A DNA stretch of 64,000 bases from NCBI GenBank assembly GCA_016710075.1, contig JADJLO010000023.1:1-64000 (forward strand). The letters run 5' to 3'. Both the position numbers and the translations under genes were made by a program. Shown here piece after piece: positions 47,626 to 57,538 of the stretch (position 1 is its first letter; every line of letters begins with the position of its first letter). The notes below the pieces were generated by a model. The model did not search any database and was not told the DNA's origin. It saw only the letters and a program-made list of their open reading frames with translations. This DNA is from Acidobacteriota bacterium. Its GTDB lineage: Bacteria > Acidobacteriota > Blastocatellia > RBC074.

Positions 47626-49413
47626 TCAACGTTTATCCAACAACCTCAGCAATTCTCTTCTGACTTCTTCAGGTCTTCTTGGAGCGGCTCCGATCATGAC
47701 CGACTCTATCTGTCCATCGGCATCGATGATGATATGAGTCGGGAAGAGAGTCGCATTGAATTTCCCGACAACGAATTCCTCGGCATCGGGCACGATGTTG
47801 TATTCGAAGCGATTCGTTTTCAGGAAGGTTTTCAGCGCTTCAGCATCGTCGAAAGACGGGGCGATGAAAACCACCGGGCTGTTTTTGAATTCCGCGACGA
47901 TTTCGTTGAGTCTGGGAATTTCACGTCTGCAGGGTCCGCAGGAGATGAACCACAAATTCAGGACGACAATTTTGCCGCGCAGTGCGGCGAGATCGAATAT
48001 CTTTCCGTCAAGCGAGGTCATCCTGAAATTCGGCGAGGGCCGCTTGATAATGGAGGGGCTTGATTTCGAGGTTTTGCTGCGCAGTAGATATTCGTCGAAC
48101 CCATCAAGGTTTCCGCGCCGGAGTTTGTAGCGTCGTTTGAGATTCTCTTCGGCCTCCTGCGATCCCCGGCGCCAGGCTTCAATAAAAGCGCTTTCAGCCG
48201 CCAAGTCATTACCTGAAACCTCCAATACTCTGCCCTCAAGCAAATACGCGGCGTGGTCGGATTCCGGCGCAATCGACTGAGCGGCCTTGATCGCAGGCAA
48301 GGCCAGCTCAATCTTGTTCTGACGGAATGCGATGTCGGCGCTGATCAGATAAGCCGCCGGCAGCATTTCCCTGGTCTGCTTGCCGTTGATGTCACCGTAC
48401 AATCTCATTCGCCCCTCGATCAGCAATCTGATGGATTTTTCGGCCATCTGAACGGCGAGGTCATATTTCTGATACTGGTTCCTGTATGCCTGTGCGAGAT
48501 TGAAATACGGCAGCGGATTTTCAGGCTCATCTGAAATCCACTTCCCGGCGATCTCTTCGATCAGGCTCAGCGGCGCACGTTGATCAAGTGACATTGTCGA
48601 AATTGCGCTTCTTGAATATTCAGACTCAGGGAGTTTCTCAAGGAACTTCATCCGGATCTTATCTGTTTCCGGATTGACCTTCTCTCCGCGCGCGGCGATT
48701 TCCGCTTCATGGGAAGCAAGCGCCATTGCGGTAAAACCCGATTCCGGGAACTTATCGAACAACTGCCTGACCAGATTCCGGCTCTGTTCTTCGCGGCCAA
48801 GAATTACGTGGCCGAACGAAAGAGCGTAAAGAAGCTCCGGTTTGTCGACTTTCAAGCCATTCAATTTCCAGACCTCGGTATTGATCGACTTGACGGCCTT
48901 ATCCCCATCGACAGCCAGATCCAAAGCCCATTTACGCGACCAGGCGGTATGGTTATCGGGGTAGAGTTGGATCTCCTGTTTGAAGTATTCCTGATAACGA
49001 CCTGAACCGATTTTACTCATCAAGGCGCCGCGAGCCGGCTTTCCATCACTGCGGTAAATCAGCGTCGAGATGAACGCCTGTTCGTCCCATCCTCCATTAA
49101 GTGTCAGAAAATGAAAGCTGATCGATGAGAGGTTTTCGGCAACTTTGAATTGGTGCCTGAAAGTCGAGCCATCCAGGGCCATCTTCACTGAAAAGCTCTT
49201 CACCTTGTCCGGATAGATGGCTCTGCCATAGAGGTAGATCTGATCATCGGGTTTGAATGATGACGTTTCGACCGAAGAATCGTAAGTGACGGTTATGGTC
49301 TGCCCCCATCGCGGGGAGGCAGGCTCGATCCTCGTGATCTGAGCCTGCGCTGCAATGCAGGCCGGCAGCAAGAACAAGAAAAGTATCCCCGATTTGAATA
49401 AACCTCGCATCAA
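47626..49413 (-). CDS. TlpA-like thioredoxin-domain protein with TPR-like middle
   Basis: 595 residues. Signal peptide FLFLLPACIAAQAQ, an N-terminal beta domain (TVTYDSSVETSSFKPDDQIYLYGR), a long helical TPR-like middle (about 120-430) and a C-terminal thioredoxin-fold domain with KIVVLNLWFISCGPCRREIPRLNE (CGPC redox site) and FNATLFPTHIIIDADG (cis-Pro loop). It should be a periplasmic or cell-surface thiol-disulfide reductase. The large N-terminal part is the kind seen in Bacteroidota and Acidobacteriota TlpA proteins. It starts 4 bp after the M24 peptidase stop, so the two are likely co-translated. Confidence 0.85.
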   Translation of the reverse strand: MMRGLFKSGILFLFLLPACIAAQAQITRIEPASPRWGQTITVTYDSSVETSSFKPDDQIYLYGRAIYPDKVKSFSVKMALDGSTFRHQFKVAENLSSISFHFLTLNGGWDEQAFISTLIYRSDGKPARGALMSKIGSGRYQEYFKQEIQLYPDNHTAWSRKWALDLAVDGDKAVKSINTEVWKLNGLKVDKPELLYALSFGHVILGREEQSRNLVRQLFDKFPESGFTAMALASHEAEIAARGEKVNPETDKIRMKFLEKLPESEYSRSAISTMSLDQRAPLSLIEEIAGKWISDEPENPLPYFNLAQAYRNQYQKYDLAVQMAEKSIRLLIEGRMRLYGDINGKQTREMLPAAYLISADIAFRQNKIELALPAIKAAQSIAPESDHAAYLLEGRVLEVSGNDLAAESAFIEAWRRGSQEAEENLKRRYKLRRGNLDGFDEYLLRSKTSKSSPSIIKRPSPNFRMTSLDGKIFDLAALRGKIVVLNLWFISCGPCRREIPRLNEIVAEFKNSPVVFIAPSFDDAEALKTFLKTNRFEYNIVPDAEEFVVGKFNATLFPTHIIIDADGQIESVMIGAAPRRPEEVRRELLRLLDKR

Positions 49414-49417
49414 AAAT

Positions 49418-50779
49418 CTATTTCACCAGATGATATTTCGTCTGCCTGCGGAGCACCCATGAGACTTTTCCCTGAGAGTCAACGACTGCATCTTCTTCCT
49501 GACCGACTGACATTTCCTGTCCGTCCCATTCAGGAATTTTGGTCCGGGCTCCGAGCTCTATGGAAAACCATGAATCGGGAATGATCCTGACGTCGCCTCT
49601 GCCGGGGACGCCTTCCTGGCGATCCCATAGCCCGATGAGCGGGCCGGCGCCGTGACCGTGATCGCCGATTGGATGAGTGTAGAAAGTTCCGTTGATGCCT
49701 TCGGATTTCATGGTTGCAATCGAGTCGGCGAGCACTTCATTTCCGGTTCTCCCGACTTTCATCTTCTCCATCAGAATGTCCTGCATGCGGTTGGTATTGG
49801 CCAGAGCTTTTTTTATTCCATCGGGAGCGTCTGTTTCGCCATCGCGAAGGACATAGGCCATATGCTGAGTATCGGTCGCCATCCCCAGCGCTGTCAGTCC
49901 AAAATCAGAGTGCAGAACATCTCCACGCTCGATCACAACCGGAGCATCTTCCGCAAGGTTGCTGGGGATGCCCGATCCTTTGCGCTGAACGCTGATGGTC
50001 GGCTGAAACCATGTGCCGTAGCCGGAATCGTTGAGCTGCTGGCGCAGCCACCAGACAACGTCCTGATTGGTTGTTTTCCCGGGTTTGATGACCTCGCTTG
50101 AAAATGCCCTTTCAAGCAGCGAGTGGACCACCTCGGTCACCTGCTGGTACATCGGAAGCCTTTCGGGGATGCGTGTCTCGATGTATTCGAGTGGCAGCAG
50201 CTCGGCGCGGACGATTCGTTTCGAATACTCGGGTCCAAGCGCCTGTTGCAGCTTCTCCCATTCACCGGCCGACAACCCATCCGAGAAAGCATGTGTCTGC
50301 GAGATATTTACCGCTATCGTCGCCGGATTGCGTTGTGAGATCAGCTTGCGCAGCAATGCCCACTGCCCTTCTCCCCACAACTCGCGGTTTTCCACTTCCG
50401 GATCCCGATAGACCTGATAGAGCCCGCCGTTTGAGCCGCCGCCAAGAGCCAGCCTCTCGACTCCCTGCCCCTGCTCGGGGCCTCGATCGTAGAACGCAAG
50501 TATCGTGCGCCTGCGCGCGGCAAAGACTGTCGGAGAAACCAGCGACTTGAACACCGGATCCTCGTTGTATTCTCGACAGATGACCAGCCACATCGCGACC
50601 TTGTGTTTGCGCATCAGTGCCGGCAGGACCTTTTCAAGTCGCACTTTCAGCCATTGCTGCTGAATCACGGCCTGTTCGCGCAAGGTGGGCAGCGGCTTTG
50701 TCCTGCCGTCAAAACTTGAAGCAGTAATTGACAGCAAAGTTACGAGGATAAGAATCGACAGATGAGTTTTTTTTATCAT
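49418..50779 (-). CDS. M24 family metallopeptidase (Xaa-Pro aminopeptidase-like), exported
   Basis: 453 residues with signal peptide LSILILVTLLSITASS. The N-terminal creatinase-like domain (VAMWLVICREYNEDPVF, TILAFYDRGPEQGQGVERLAL) precedes a pita-bread catalytic domain. Metal ligands are Asp in VLHSDFGLTALGMATDTQ, His in TFYTHPIGDHGHGAG, Glu in FSIELGART and Glu in VGQEEDAVVD. It should remove N-terminal residues before proline or act on dipeptides. Its start is only 11 bp from the edge of the second MITE-like element, and no ribosome site is visible between. Confidence 0.85.
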   Translation of the reverse strand: MIKKTHLSILILVTLLSITASSFDGRTKPLPTLREQAVIQQQWLKVRLEKVLPALMRKHKVAMWLVICREYNEDPVFKSLVSPTVFAARRRTILAFYDRGPEQGQGVERLALGGGSNGGLYQVYRDPEVENRELWGEGQWALLRKLISQRNPATIAVNISQTHAFSDGLSAGEWEKLQQALGPEYSKRIVRAELLPLEYIETRIPERLPMYQQVTEVVHSLLERAFSSEVIKPGKTTNQDVVWWLRQQLNDSGYGTWFQPTISVQRKGSGIPSNLAEDAPVVIERGDVLHSDFGLTALGMATDTQHMAYVLRDGETDAPDGIKKALANTNRMQDILMEKMKVGRTGNEVLADSIATMKSEGINGTFYTHPIGDHGHGAGPLIGLWDRQEGVPGRGDVRIIPDSWFSIELGARTKIPEWDGQEMSVGQEEDAVVDSQGKVSWVLRRQTKYHLVK

Positions 50780-50790
50780 AATAAATAATT

Positions 50791-50985
50791 GATACTGTTA
50801 GCGAATTCATCCTTTGGTAGATTGTCAGAAATTACAGAATCGAAATACGAGCGGGAGCGCAGGCGTCTCGCCTGCGTGTATTGAAATATCGCAAATTCAT
50901 AGAATTGTGCGTTAATTGAATAGACGCAGGCGGGACGCCTGCGGTCCCGCTCGTATTTCGACGATTCCAAAATATCAATAAAACA
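50791..50985. mobile_element. MITE-like palindromic element, copy 2 (right end missing)
   Basis: Starts GATACTGTTAGCGA, one base different from the terminal repeat of copy 1 at 3271. It runs in parallel through TCATCCTTTGGTAGATTG, the AATACGAGCGGGA palindrome and TCCAAAATATCAATAAAACA. It ends there; the right terminal repeat of copy 1 has no counterpart. It is inserted between the VPS10 gene (stop 51000) and the M24 gene (start 50779), inside a likely operon. The centre differs from copy 1 while the palindrome arms are kept. Confidence 0.72.
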
Positions 50986-50999
50986 TGAACTCCGAAAAA

Positions 51000-53900
51000 C
51001 TAACCTATGAGCGGTAGACCGGCCGCTTTGAGTTTCTCATTGAGACTTTTGACCTCGACTGTTGAGATTTCATTCCAGCGAGTCTGAAGAGTGGCTGAAC
51101 TCTTTTGAAGCTCGGCAACTGCGGCAATAGCCTGAGAAGTCGGCTGCATTTCGGCGCCCTGGAGGATATCCATGACCGAGAGCATCTCGCGTCGCAGTCT
51201 CGAAAGGTTCATCTCGCCTCCGGCCGGGGCTCCGAAACGACCTGCGGCAGCTCCTTCAAGCGATGCCAGATTCTTGTCGAGTTTTTCGAGATCCTGAGAA
51301 ATGGCGGACTGTCCCGCCTTATCACGGGCGGTTTTTATCTGCGATCTGAGTTTTCGAATCTGACCGATAATTTCATAAGACCGGGTAATTCCCGCGTAAC
51401 ACTGCATCGAAAGGGTGTGCTGCTGCTCGATGACTGATGACGGCGCACTCACGCGTGGATCCATCTTGACCGTGAGCGGCTGTGAGAAGCTTTTGCCGTC
51501 AACGGTGAGCTTGACGGTGAAGAGGCCGGGTAGAACAAACGGCCCGTCGGGTTCCGATGGGGTGTTGCGGTAGATGGCCGAGATCGGATAGCTGCGCGGG
51601 AACCCTTCTGGATCGGCATACTTCAGATTCCAGACGAACCGCTGCATTCCAGCTTTTGTCGAAACCATTTGCGACGGCCTGAACCAGTATGTCGGATAGG
51701 CCTGAGTTCGCTCATCGATAACCTCCGGCTTATCGCTGCTCGAATACCTTCGGACGAGGTTGTTGCTCTTGTCGAAGACTTCAAGCACAACTTCCCTCGC
51801 ATCGGATTTAAGCCAGTAATTGACGATGGCCCCATCCGGCGGATTTTCTCCCATCGGTTCTTCCGGCGGGATCGGTGTGTCGGTATTGGCGCTTCGACGA
51901 ACCCTGACGGCCGTTTGCGGTTTGAATAAAAACGCGCCTGACGTTTTTACCTGATCATTTATCTGGCGCAGCGGCGTGATGTCATCGAGAATCCAGAAAC
52001 TGCGCCCGTGGGTTCCGACCACGATGTCATCTTCTTTGACGACGAGATCGCGAATCGATGTCGCAGGCATATTGAGCCGCAGAGATTGCCAGTTCTCGCC
52101 ATCGTCGATTGAGAAATAAACGGCCTGCTCGGTGCCGGCGTACAGCAATCCCTTGCGGACGGGATCTTCGCGAACCGTATTGACGATGCCTCCATCGGGG
52201 ATGCCGCTGACGATTCGCTTCCATGTCTTTCCACCATCGTGGGTTCTGAAAATATGAGGTCGCAGGTCGTCGAGGCGGAATGTATTGATTGCGGCATAGG
52301 CCGTATCGTTGTCGAAATGTGAAGCATCGATCATCGAGACTTTGGCCCATGACTTTAAATCAGGCGGAGTGATGTTGTTCCAGTTTTTGCCGCCATTACG
52401 CGTGATGTGAATCAGTCCGTCGTCCGTTCCCGCCCATATCGTGTTGACATCCTTGTAAGACGGGGCAATGGCATAAATAACGCCGCGTCTCGGCATGGTC
52501 GACATGTCCGGAGTCTTGTAAACACCGACATTATCAGGCACATCCCACTTTTCGCGAGAGAGATCGGGGCTGATGACCTCCCAGTTCTGCCCGCCGTTGA
52601 CGGTCTTGAACAGAACGTTTCCAGCGTAATAAAGGGTTTTATTATCGACCGGCGAAAACAGCACCGGCGCGGTTCGCAAGGCTCGATACTTGCCGCTGCG
52701 GAGGGTTTCAGGAGCGATGTTCTGCACCTGGCCCGTGTTCCAGTCGAATCTTGTGACCTTTCCGCCGTAGATGATATTCGGATTGAGCGGATCAGGTGCA
52801 ACGTAACCATACTCCTCGACGCCAACTGTCCGCCAATCGCGCCAGGTGATCGCTCCGTAATCACCGCGGCTTGCGACCGCAGCCGAACCGCTCTCCTGCT
52901 GTCCGCCGTATACCCAGTACGGGAACCGGTTGTCGGTGCTTACGTGATAGAACTGCGCTGTTGCCTGGTTGTACCACGAACTCCATGTCTCACCGCCATT
53001 GACCGTTATCGTCGCTCCCTGATCAGCTGCGAAGAGCATGATGTCGGGATAATCCGGATTGATCCAGATGCGATGGTAATCGTCGCCGCCGGGAGCGCCT
53101 TTAAATGCTGTAAACGTCTTTCCGCCATCGGTTGATTTGTATGACGCAGTGTTGGCTGCGAAGACGATATCCGGATTTTTGGGGTGGACTCTGATTTCGG
53201 CGAAATCAGAACCACGTCCCCATGTTCTCGCATCGCCGTTCACTTTCTGCCAGCTTTCGCCTGCGTCATCGCTGCGATAAATTCCGCCGAACTGCGGGTT
53301 GGCATCAACCGTGGCGAAGATGATCTTCGGATTGCTGAGCGATATCCCGAAGCCTATCCTTCCCAGTCCCTGCTCGAATGTCGGAAGACCTTTTGTCAGC
53401 TTTTTCCAGGTGGTGCCGCCATCGGTGGATTTAAACAGCCCACTGCCGGGCCCCTGCCATGCGCCGTTCTCCCACGGTCCCTGCCGCCCGGCCCAGAGAT
53501 CAGCGTATACGGTGTTCGCATTTGACGGATCGAATTCAACCTGAACCGCTCCTGTGTCCTGGTCGAGGTATAAAACCTTTTGCCATGTCTGGCCCCCATC
53601 GAGCGAGCGGAAAACCCCGCGCTCTTCATTCGGCCCGTATGGATGTCCAAGCGACGCGACGAAAAGGCGATCAGGATTTTTCGGATCGACAATGATCGCT
53701 CCCAGTTGCTGCGCACTGCGCAGCCCCATGTTACGCCAGGTCTTTCCGCCATCGGTCGATTTGTAGAGTCCGTCCCCGGTTGCCAGATCAGGCCGTTGAA
53801 GTCCTTCCCCTGTGCCGACATAAATGATGTCCGGATTCGAAGGCGCAATTGCAAGATCTCCTACCGATCCCGTGGGCTGATCATCGAAGATCGGCTTCCA

Positions 53901-54143
53901 GGTGCGACCAAAATCAGTGGTCTTCCAGACGCCGCCGTTGTTCACTCCAATGAAAAAGAGATTCGGCTGACCCGGAACTCCACTCGCCCCGACAGTCCGA
54001 CCCGCCCGAAACGGCCCAATGCAGCGCCAGCGCAGGCTCTGATATGTCGATTTTTCGACCTGTTGCGCATTGGATGAATTCAATTGTGTTAAGGCCAACA
54101 CAACAATACTCAGAACAATAAACAGACGACGTAGTTTGATCAA
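51000..54143 (-). CDS. Secreted VPS10/sortilin-like BNR-repeat protein, copy B
   Basis: 1047 residues with signal peptide LFIVLSIVVLALTQLNSSNA. Opens with LRWRCIGPFRAGRTVGASG, then Asp-box repeats (STDGGKTWRNMG, SLDGGQTWQKVL, STDGGTTWKKLT, TVNGGQNWEVIS, THDGGKTWKRIV), the VGTHGRSFWILDDI block, a C-terminal beta domain (ETAQ-type) and a helical tail. Same family as 35780-39097 but without the Gly-rich linker. It heads the group VPS10-M24-TlpA-class C-DinB-HD. The separation of the propeller and the end domain fits a secreted binding or lytic enzyme whose substrate is unknown. Confidence 0.82.
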   Translation of the reverse strand: MIKLRRLFIVLSIVVLALTQLNSSNAQQVEKSTYQSLRWRCIGPFRAGRTVGASGVPGQPNLFFIGVNNGGVWKTTDFGRTWKPIFDDQPTGSVGDLAIAPSNPDIIYVGTGEGLQRPDLATGDGLYKSTDGGKTWRNMGLRSAQQLGAIIVDPKNPDRLFVASLGHPYGPNEERGVFRSLDGGQTWQKVLYLDQDTGAVQVEFDPSNANTVYADLWAGRQGPWENGAWQGPGSGLFKSTDGGTTWKKLTKGLPTFEQGLGRIGFGISLSNPKIIFATVDANPQFGGIYRSDDAGESWQKVNGDARTWGRGSDFAEIRVHPKNPDIVFAANTASYKSTDGGKTFTAFKGAPGGDDYHRIWINPDYPDIMLFAADQGATITVNGGETWSSWYNQATAQFYHVSTDNRFPYWVYGGQQESGSAAVASRGDYGAITWRDWRTVGVEEYGYVAPDPLNPNIIYGGKVTRFDWNTGQVQNIAPETLRSGKYRALRTAPVLFSPVDNKTLYYAGNVLFKTVNGGQNWEVISPDLSREKWDVPDNVGVYKTPDMSTMPRRGVIYAIAPSYKDVNTIWAGTDDGLIHITRNGGKNWNNITPPDLKSWAKVSMIDASHFDNDTAYAAINTFRLDDLRPHIFRTHDGGKTWKRIVSGIPDGGIVNTVREDPVRKGLLYAGTEQAVYFSIDDGENWQSLRLNMPATSIRDLVVKEDDIVVGTHGRSFWILDDITPLRQINDQVKTSGAFLFKPQTAVRVRRSANTDTPIPPEEPMGENPPDGAIVNYWLKSDAREVVLEVFDKSNNLVRRYSSSDKPEVIDERTQAYPTYWFRPSQMVSTKAGMQRFVWNLKYADPEGFPRSYPISAIYRNTPSEPDGPFVLPGLFTVKLTVDGKSFSQPLTVKMDPRVSAPSSVIEQQHTLSMQCYAGITRSYEIIGQIRKLRSQIKTARDKAGQSAISQDLEKLDKNLASLEGAAAGRFGAPAGGEMNLSRLRREMLSVMDILQGAEMQPTSQAIAAVAELQKSSATLQTRWNEISTVEVKSLNEKLKAAGLPLIG

Positions 54144-54180
54144 GGCACACCTCCAAAGGGAGTTTATAGTTTAAAGAAAA

Positions 54181-54208
54181 GTTGCCGGTTGTCAGTTGCC
54201 GGTTGTCA
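54181..54208 (+). repeat. Short direct repeat GTTGCCGGTTGTCA x2
   Basis: Two exact 14-bp copies in the 164-bp spacer between the permease stop and the VPS10 start. The first copy continues from TTTAAAG-rich sequence. A trivial slippage product or part of a widespread intergenic repeat. Confidence 0.7.
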
Positions 54209-54308
54209 GGTTTCAATTTTCATAGCGTGACACGATCGAAAATATTATCGTGCCATTAATATCGTGCAACTTCAGCGATAGTTTTTCTTTGAAGTATGAA
54301 CTTTGTAA

Positions 54309-56858
54309 TTATTCCGCTCGCAGAATACCGAGCGGCTTTTTGACCATGACATCCCAGCTTGAAATGACGCCGACAAGCATGACCAGCAGCACGGCTGCAA
54401 CAGTACCCAACACATTTACCGAAGGCATCAAGTGCCATTTAATTTTAAGGCTGTATTCGCAGATCGCCCATGTCAGGGCGATGGCAGCCGTCGATCCGAG
54501 CAGCCCTGCAAGAAGCCCAAGGATGCCGTACTCAACCAGCAGTGTGTAGATGATCAGCTTCTTCTTCGCCCCCAGCGTTTTGAGGATCGCCGATTCATAC
54601 AATCTGTGGAATTTGGTCATTGCGATGGAGCCGATAAGTATCAGCAGGCCGCTGAGAAAGACGAAACCGCCGACAAACGATACCGCAAGCGAAACATTGC
54701 CGACGATTCCGCGCGCGACTTCAATGATGTCCCTGACATCAATCACGGATATGTTGGGGAATCGTTCGACGAGTTCCCGCTGGAACAGTGCCCGCTGCTG
54801 ACCCGGCGCCGGCCCCTTGATGGCGCTGATGAACATTGTGGGCGCGTCTTCAATGGCGCCCGGCCGAAAGACGATCAGAAATCCAGTGCGCGCGTTGCGC
54901 CAGTCTACCTGGCGGATATTGGTGACACGCGCGGTGATCCTGCGACCCAGAACATCGAAAGTCATCTTGTCGCCGACGTTGAGTCCGAGTTCATTGTGCA
55001 GCAGCTCTTCGACCGACACTTCCGGCTCGCTCGACGGAGACTGATCCCAGAACTTGCCGGCCGAGACCTTCTCGTTTTCGTCGAGATATGATCGATAGGT
55101 CAGGACATATTCCCGGCCCATCAACCCGCGGTTCTCGTTGGGCTTGACGCTTTCCGGATTGACGTCGCCGCCATTGATTGCAGCGATTCTGGCTCTGACA
55201 GTCGGGATGATCTGCGGCTTCGCGCCGGTGTATTTCGTGATGATCTCGGAGACTCCAACCTGCTGGTCCTTGTAGATATCGATCATATACATATCGGCGC
55301 GAAGAGAATTGAGATCGAGGCTGAATTCACTTCGAAGATTGAGCTGGAGCAATCTAACGGAAACAATGAAAAAGACCCCGAGTCCAACCGCGAGCAGAAT
55401 GATTCTCGTCTGGTTGCCGGGCCGGTAAAGGCTGTTGATTCCCTGCCTCAAAGTGAACGAGGGGATGCTCCTGAGTCCGCCGAGGAACTTCATCAGCAAT
55501 GATGCCGCGAGATTCAAGACGAAGGTCATCACTGCCAGACCCGCCAGAAAGATGCTGCCTACTTTGATCGATCCGGCCTGCCAGCTTGCAAGAGCAAGCA
55601 GACCCAGAACAACGAAAACTCCGGCGCCGATCTTAAGCCAGTCAAATCGCGGTCCGCCGGGCTCGATCAGGCTTCTCAGAACAAGTATCGGTTTGATCCG
55701 GCGAATCTCAAGCAATGGCACAAGCGAAAACAGCAACGAGATCATGAGGCCGATTCCGAGACCCTGAAGCCCCGCCTGCCAGGTCAGTCCGAATTCGACG
55801 TTGAAGGGAATTTTTCCGGCAAAATATCGCGGCACAAGCGACGTCACAATCCTGGCAATGATAAGACCGAGCAGGCTGCCCAGCAGCCCTAGCGCCAGCA
55901 CCTGCATCAAATAGGCCCCAAGCACACGGGCGTTCTGCCCGCCAAGGCACTTGAGAATCGCGATCGTCTTCATCTTCTGCTGAATGAAGACACGCGTCAC
56001 ACTGGAGATGCCAATTCCTCCAAGCACGAGGATGATCAGGCCGATCAGACTCAGATAATCTTCGACCTGAGTCAGCGATTCGCTGAGCCTATCCTGTGAA
56101 TAACGGTATGATCGGACATTGACCTGACGCTGTCCCTTGAGATCTTCTTTCAATTGCTGCTGAAGCTGCTCCATTCCTGCATCGGTCGTCTTAAACAGTG
56201 ACCGGTAACGGGTCAGGCTGCCCATGCGAGTCAGCCCCGCCGCGACGGCATCGTCGTAGTCGATCATGACGCGCGGGCCGAAGCTGAAACCACCAAGCGC
56301 GCTTCCCGGCTCATTTTCAACCACTCCACGGATGGTGAATTCAAGATCTCCGAGTTTCACCTTATCGCCGATCTTGAGATTCATCGACTCGGGCACCCCG
56401 CTTTTGACCAGAACCCCGCGGTCTTTCAGCAGATCATGGGAATATCTCTGTCCGCCGCTCAGTACGAACTCACCGTAAAACGGAAACTGCGGCTGAATCG
56501 CTTTCAACTCCACCCGCTTCGGCGCTACCGCCCCGTCACCAACCGACCTCATCATCGTCCCCGTCTCCAGCACTTCAGTGTGAGCCAGCACGAGGTCCGA
56601 CTTGTAATACCTTTCGAGCACCGCCTTTGTCTGCGGATCCCATTGCGCATTCGATGAAACCTGCACATCGGCGGTCAGAAGAGATCTCGATTCGCTTCCT
56701 ATCGAATATTTGATGTTCTGCACCAGCGATCGCAGGCTGACAATCGATCCCACACCAATGGCGATGCAGATGAAGAAGAAAAGCAACCGGTGCCACGAGG
56801 ACCGCATTTCACGATAAGCCAGATTAAAGATGAATTTCATGTTTTTTTTGAGGAGCAC
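54309..56858 (-). CDS. ybbP: YbbP-like ABC transporter permease (FtsX fold)
   Basis: 849 residues with GTG start 56858, or 843 from ATG 56840 (KFIFNLAYREMRSSW); neither has a good ribosome site. An N-terminal helix (RLLFFFICIAIGVGSIVSLRS), a periplasmic MacB-like domain, then the first FtsX helix bundle (YLSLIGLIILVLGGIGISS, VLGAYLMQVLALGLLGSLLGL), central helices and a second FtsX bundle at the end (LAVSFVGGFVFLSGLLILIG, LVEYGILGLLAGLLGSTAAIAL). The duplicated FtsX layout and length match YbbP of the YbbA-YbbP system. It begins 5 bp after the ATPase gene. Likely exports lipoprotein-like or other envelope compounds. Confidence 0.85.
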   Translation of the reverse strand: MLLKKNMKFIFNLAYREMRSSWHRLLFFFICIAIGVGSIVSLRSLVQNIKYSIGSESRSLLTADVQVSSNAQWDPQTKAVLERYYKSDLVLAHTEVLETGTMMRSVGDGAVAPKRVELKAIQPQFPFYGEFVLSGGQRYSHDLLKDRGVLVKSGVPESMNLKIGDKVKLGDLEFTIRGVVENEPGSALGGFSFGPRVMIDYDDAVAAGLTRMGSLTRYRSLFKTTDAGMEQLQQQLKEDLKGQRQVNVRSYRYSQDRLSESLTQVEDYLSLIGLIILVLGGIGISSVTRVFIQQKMKTIAILKCLGGQNARVLGAYLMQVLALGLLGSLLGLIIARIVTSLVPRYFAGKIPFNVEFGLTWQAGLQGLGIGLMISLLFSLVPLLEIRRIKPILVLRSLIEPGGPRFDWLKIGAGVFVVLGLLALASWQAGSIKVGSIFLAGLAVMTFVLNLAASLLMKFLGGLRSIPSFTLRQGINSLYRPGNQTRIILLAVGLGVFFIVSVRLLQLNLRSEFSLDLNSLRADMYMIDIYKDQQVGVSEIITKYTGAKPQIIPTVRARIAAINGGDVNPESVKPNENRGLMGREYVLTYRSYLDENEKVSAGKFWDQSPSSEPEVSVEELLHNELGLNVGDKMTFDVLGRRITARVTNIRQVDWRNARTGFLIVFRPGAIEDAPTMFISAIKGPAPGQQRALFQRELVERFPNISVIDVRDIIEVARGIVGNVSLAVSFVGGFVFLSGLLILIGSIAMTKFHRLYESAILKTLGAKKKLIIYTLLVEYGILGLLAGLLGSTAAIALTWAICEYSLKIKWHLMPSVNVLGTVAAVLLVMLVGVISSWDVMVKKPLGILRAE

Positions 56859-56863
56859 AGACT

Positions 56864-57538
56864 TTAGACTTTTGTAAAATCCTCTACGATCCGCCCGTCG
56901 CTGAGAGAAATTTTTCTATCGGCCATCCCGGCCAGTTGCTGATCGTGAGTCACCAGAACCAGAGTGGTCCCTCTCTCGCGGTTGAGCTTGAGCAGCAGAT
57001 CGAAAATGTGCGATCCGTTCTTCGTGTCCAGGTTTCCCGTCGGCTCATCGGCGAGCAGGATTTGCGGGTCATTGGCGAATGCCCGGGCGATCGCCACTCG
57101 CTGCTGCTCTCCGCCTGAAAGCTGCGATGGATAGTGATGGCCGCGATCATGGAGGCCGACCTCGTCCAGCAGTTCCTGTGCCCTGCGACTTGCATGATCT
57201 CGCCCCATGATTTCCATTGGGATCAGGATGTTTTCGTATGCAGTGAGAGATGGAATAAGATGAAAAGACTGAAAGATGAAACCGATCAGTTTGCCGCGGT
57301 GTTCGGCAAGCTCATCTTCAGTCATTTTTGTAATGTCCCTGCCGTCGAGCAATACGCTTCCGGAAGTTGGCGCATCCAGCCCGGCTATCAGGCCAAGCAA
57401 CGTCGACTTGCCGCTGCCCGATGGACCGATAATCGAGACAAACTGTCCCTGCGGAATTTCCAGATCAAGAGAATGAAGAATCGTCAGTTGCTCCGAACCG
57501 CTTGTAACAACTTTGGAAACATTTGTTAGTTGAATCAT
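56864..57538 (-). CDS. ybbA: YbbA/LolD-type ABC transporter ATP-binding protein
   Basis: 224 residues, all ABC motifs present: Walker A GPSGSGKSTLLG (about 39-50), Q-loop GFIFQSFHLIPSLTA, signature QLSGGEQQRVAIARAF, Walker B ILLADEPTGNLD and H-loop VLVTHDQQLA. It partners the FtsX-type permease encoded 5 bp downstream. The divergent gene is the TesA-like lipase, the same neighbourhood as ybbA-tesA in E. coli, which supports the name. Confidence 0.93.
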   Translation of the reverse strand: MIQLTNVSKVVTSGSEQLTILHSLDLEIPQGQFVSIIGPSGSGKSTLLGLIAGLDAPTSGSVLLDGRDITKMTEDELAEHRGKLIGFIFQSFHLIPSLTAYENILIPMEIMGRDHASRRAQELLDEVGLHDRGHHYPSQLSGGEQQRVAIARAFANDPQILLADEPTGNLDTKNGSHIFDLLLKLNRERGTTLVLVTHDQQLAGMADRKISLSDGRIVEDFTKV

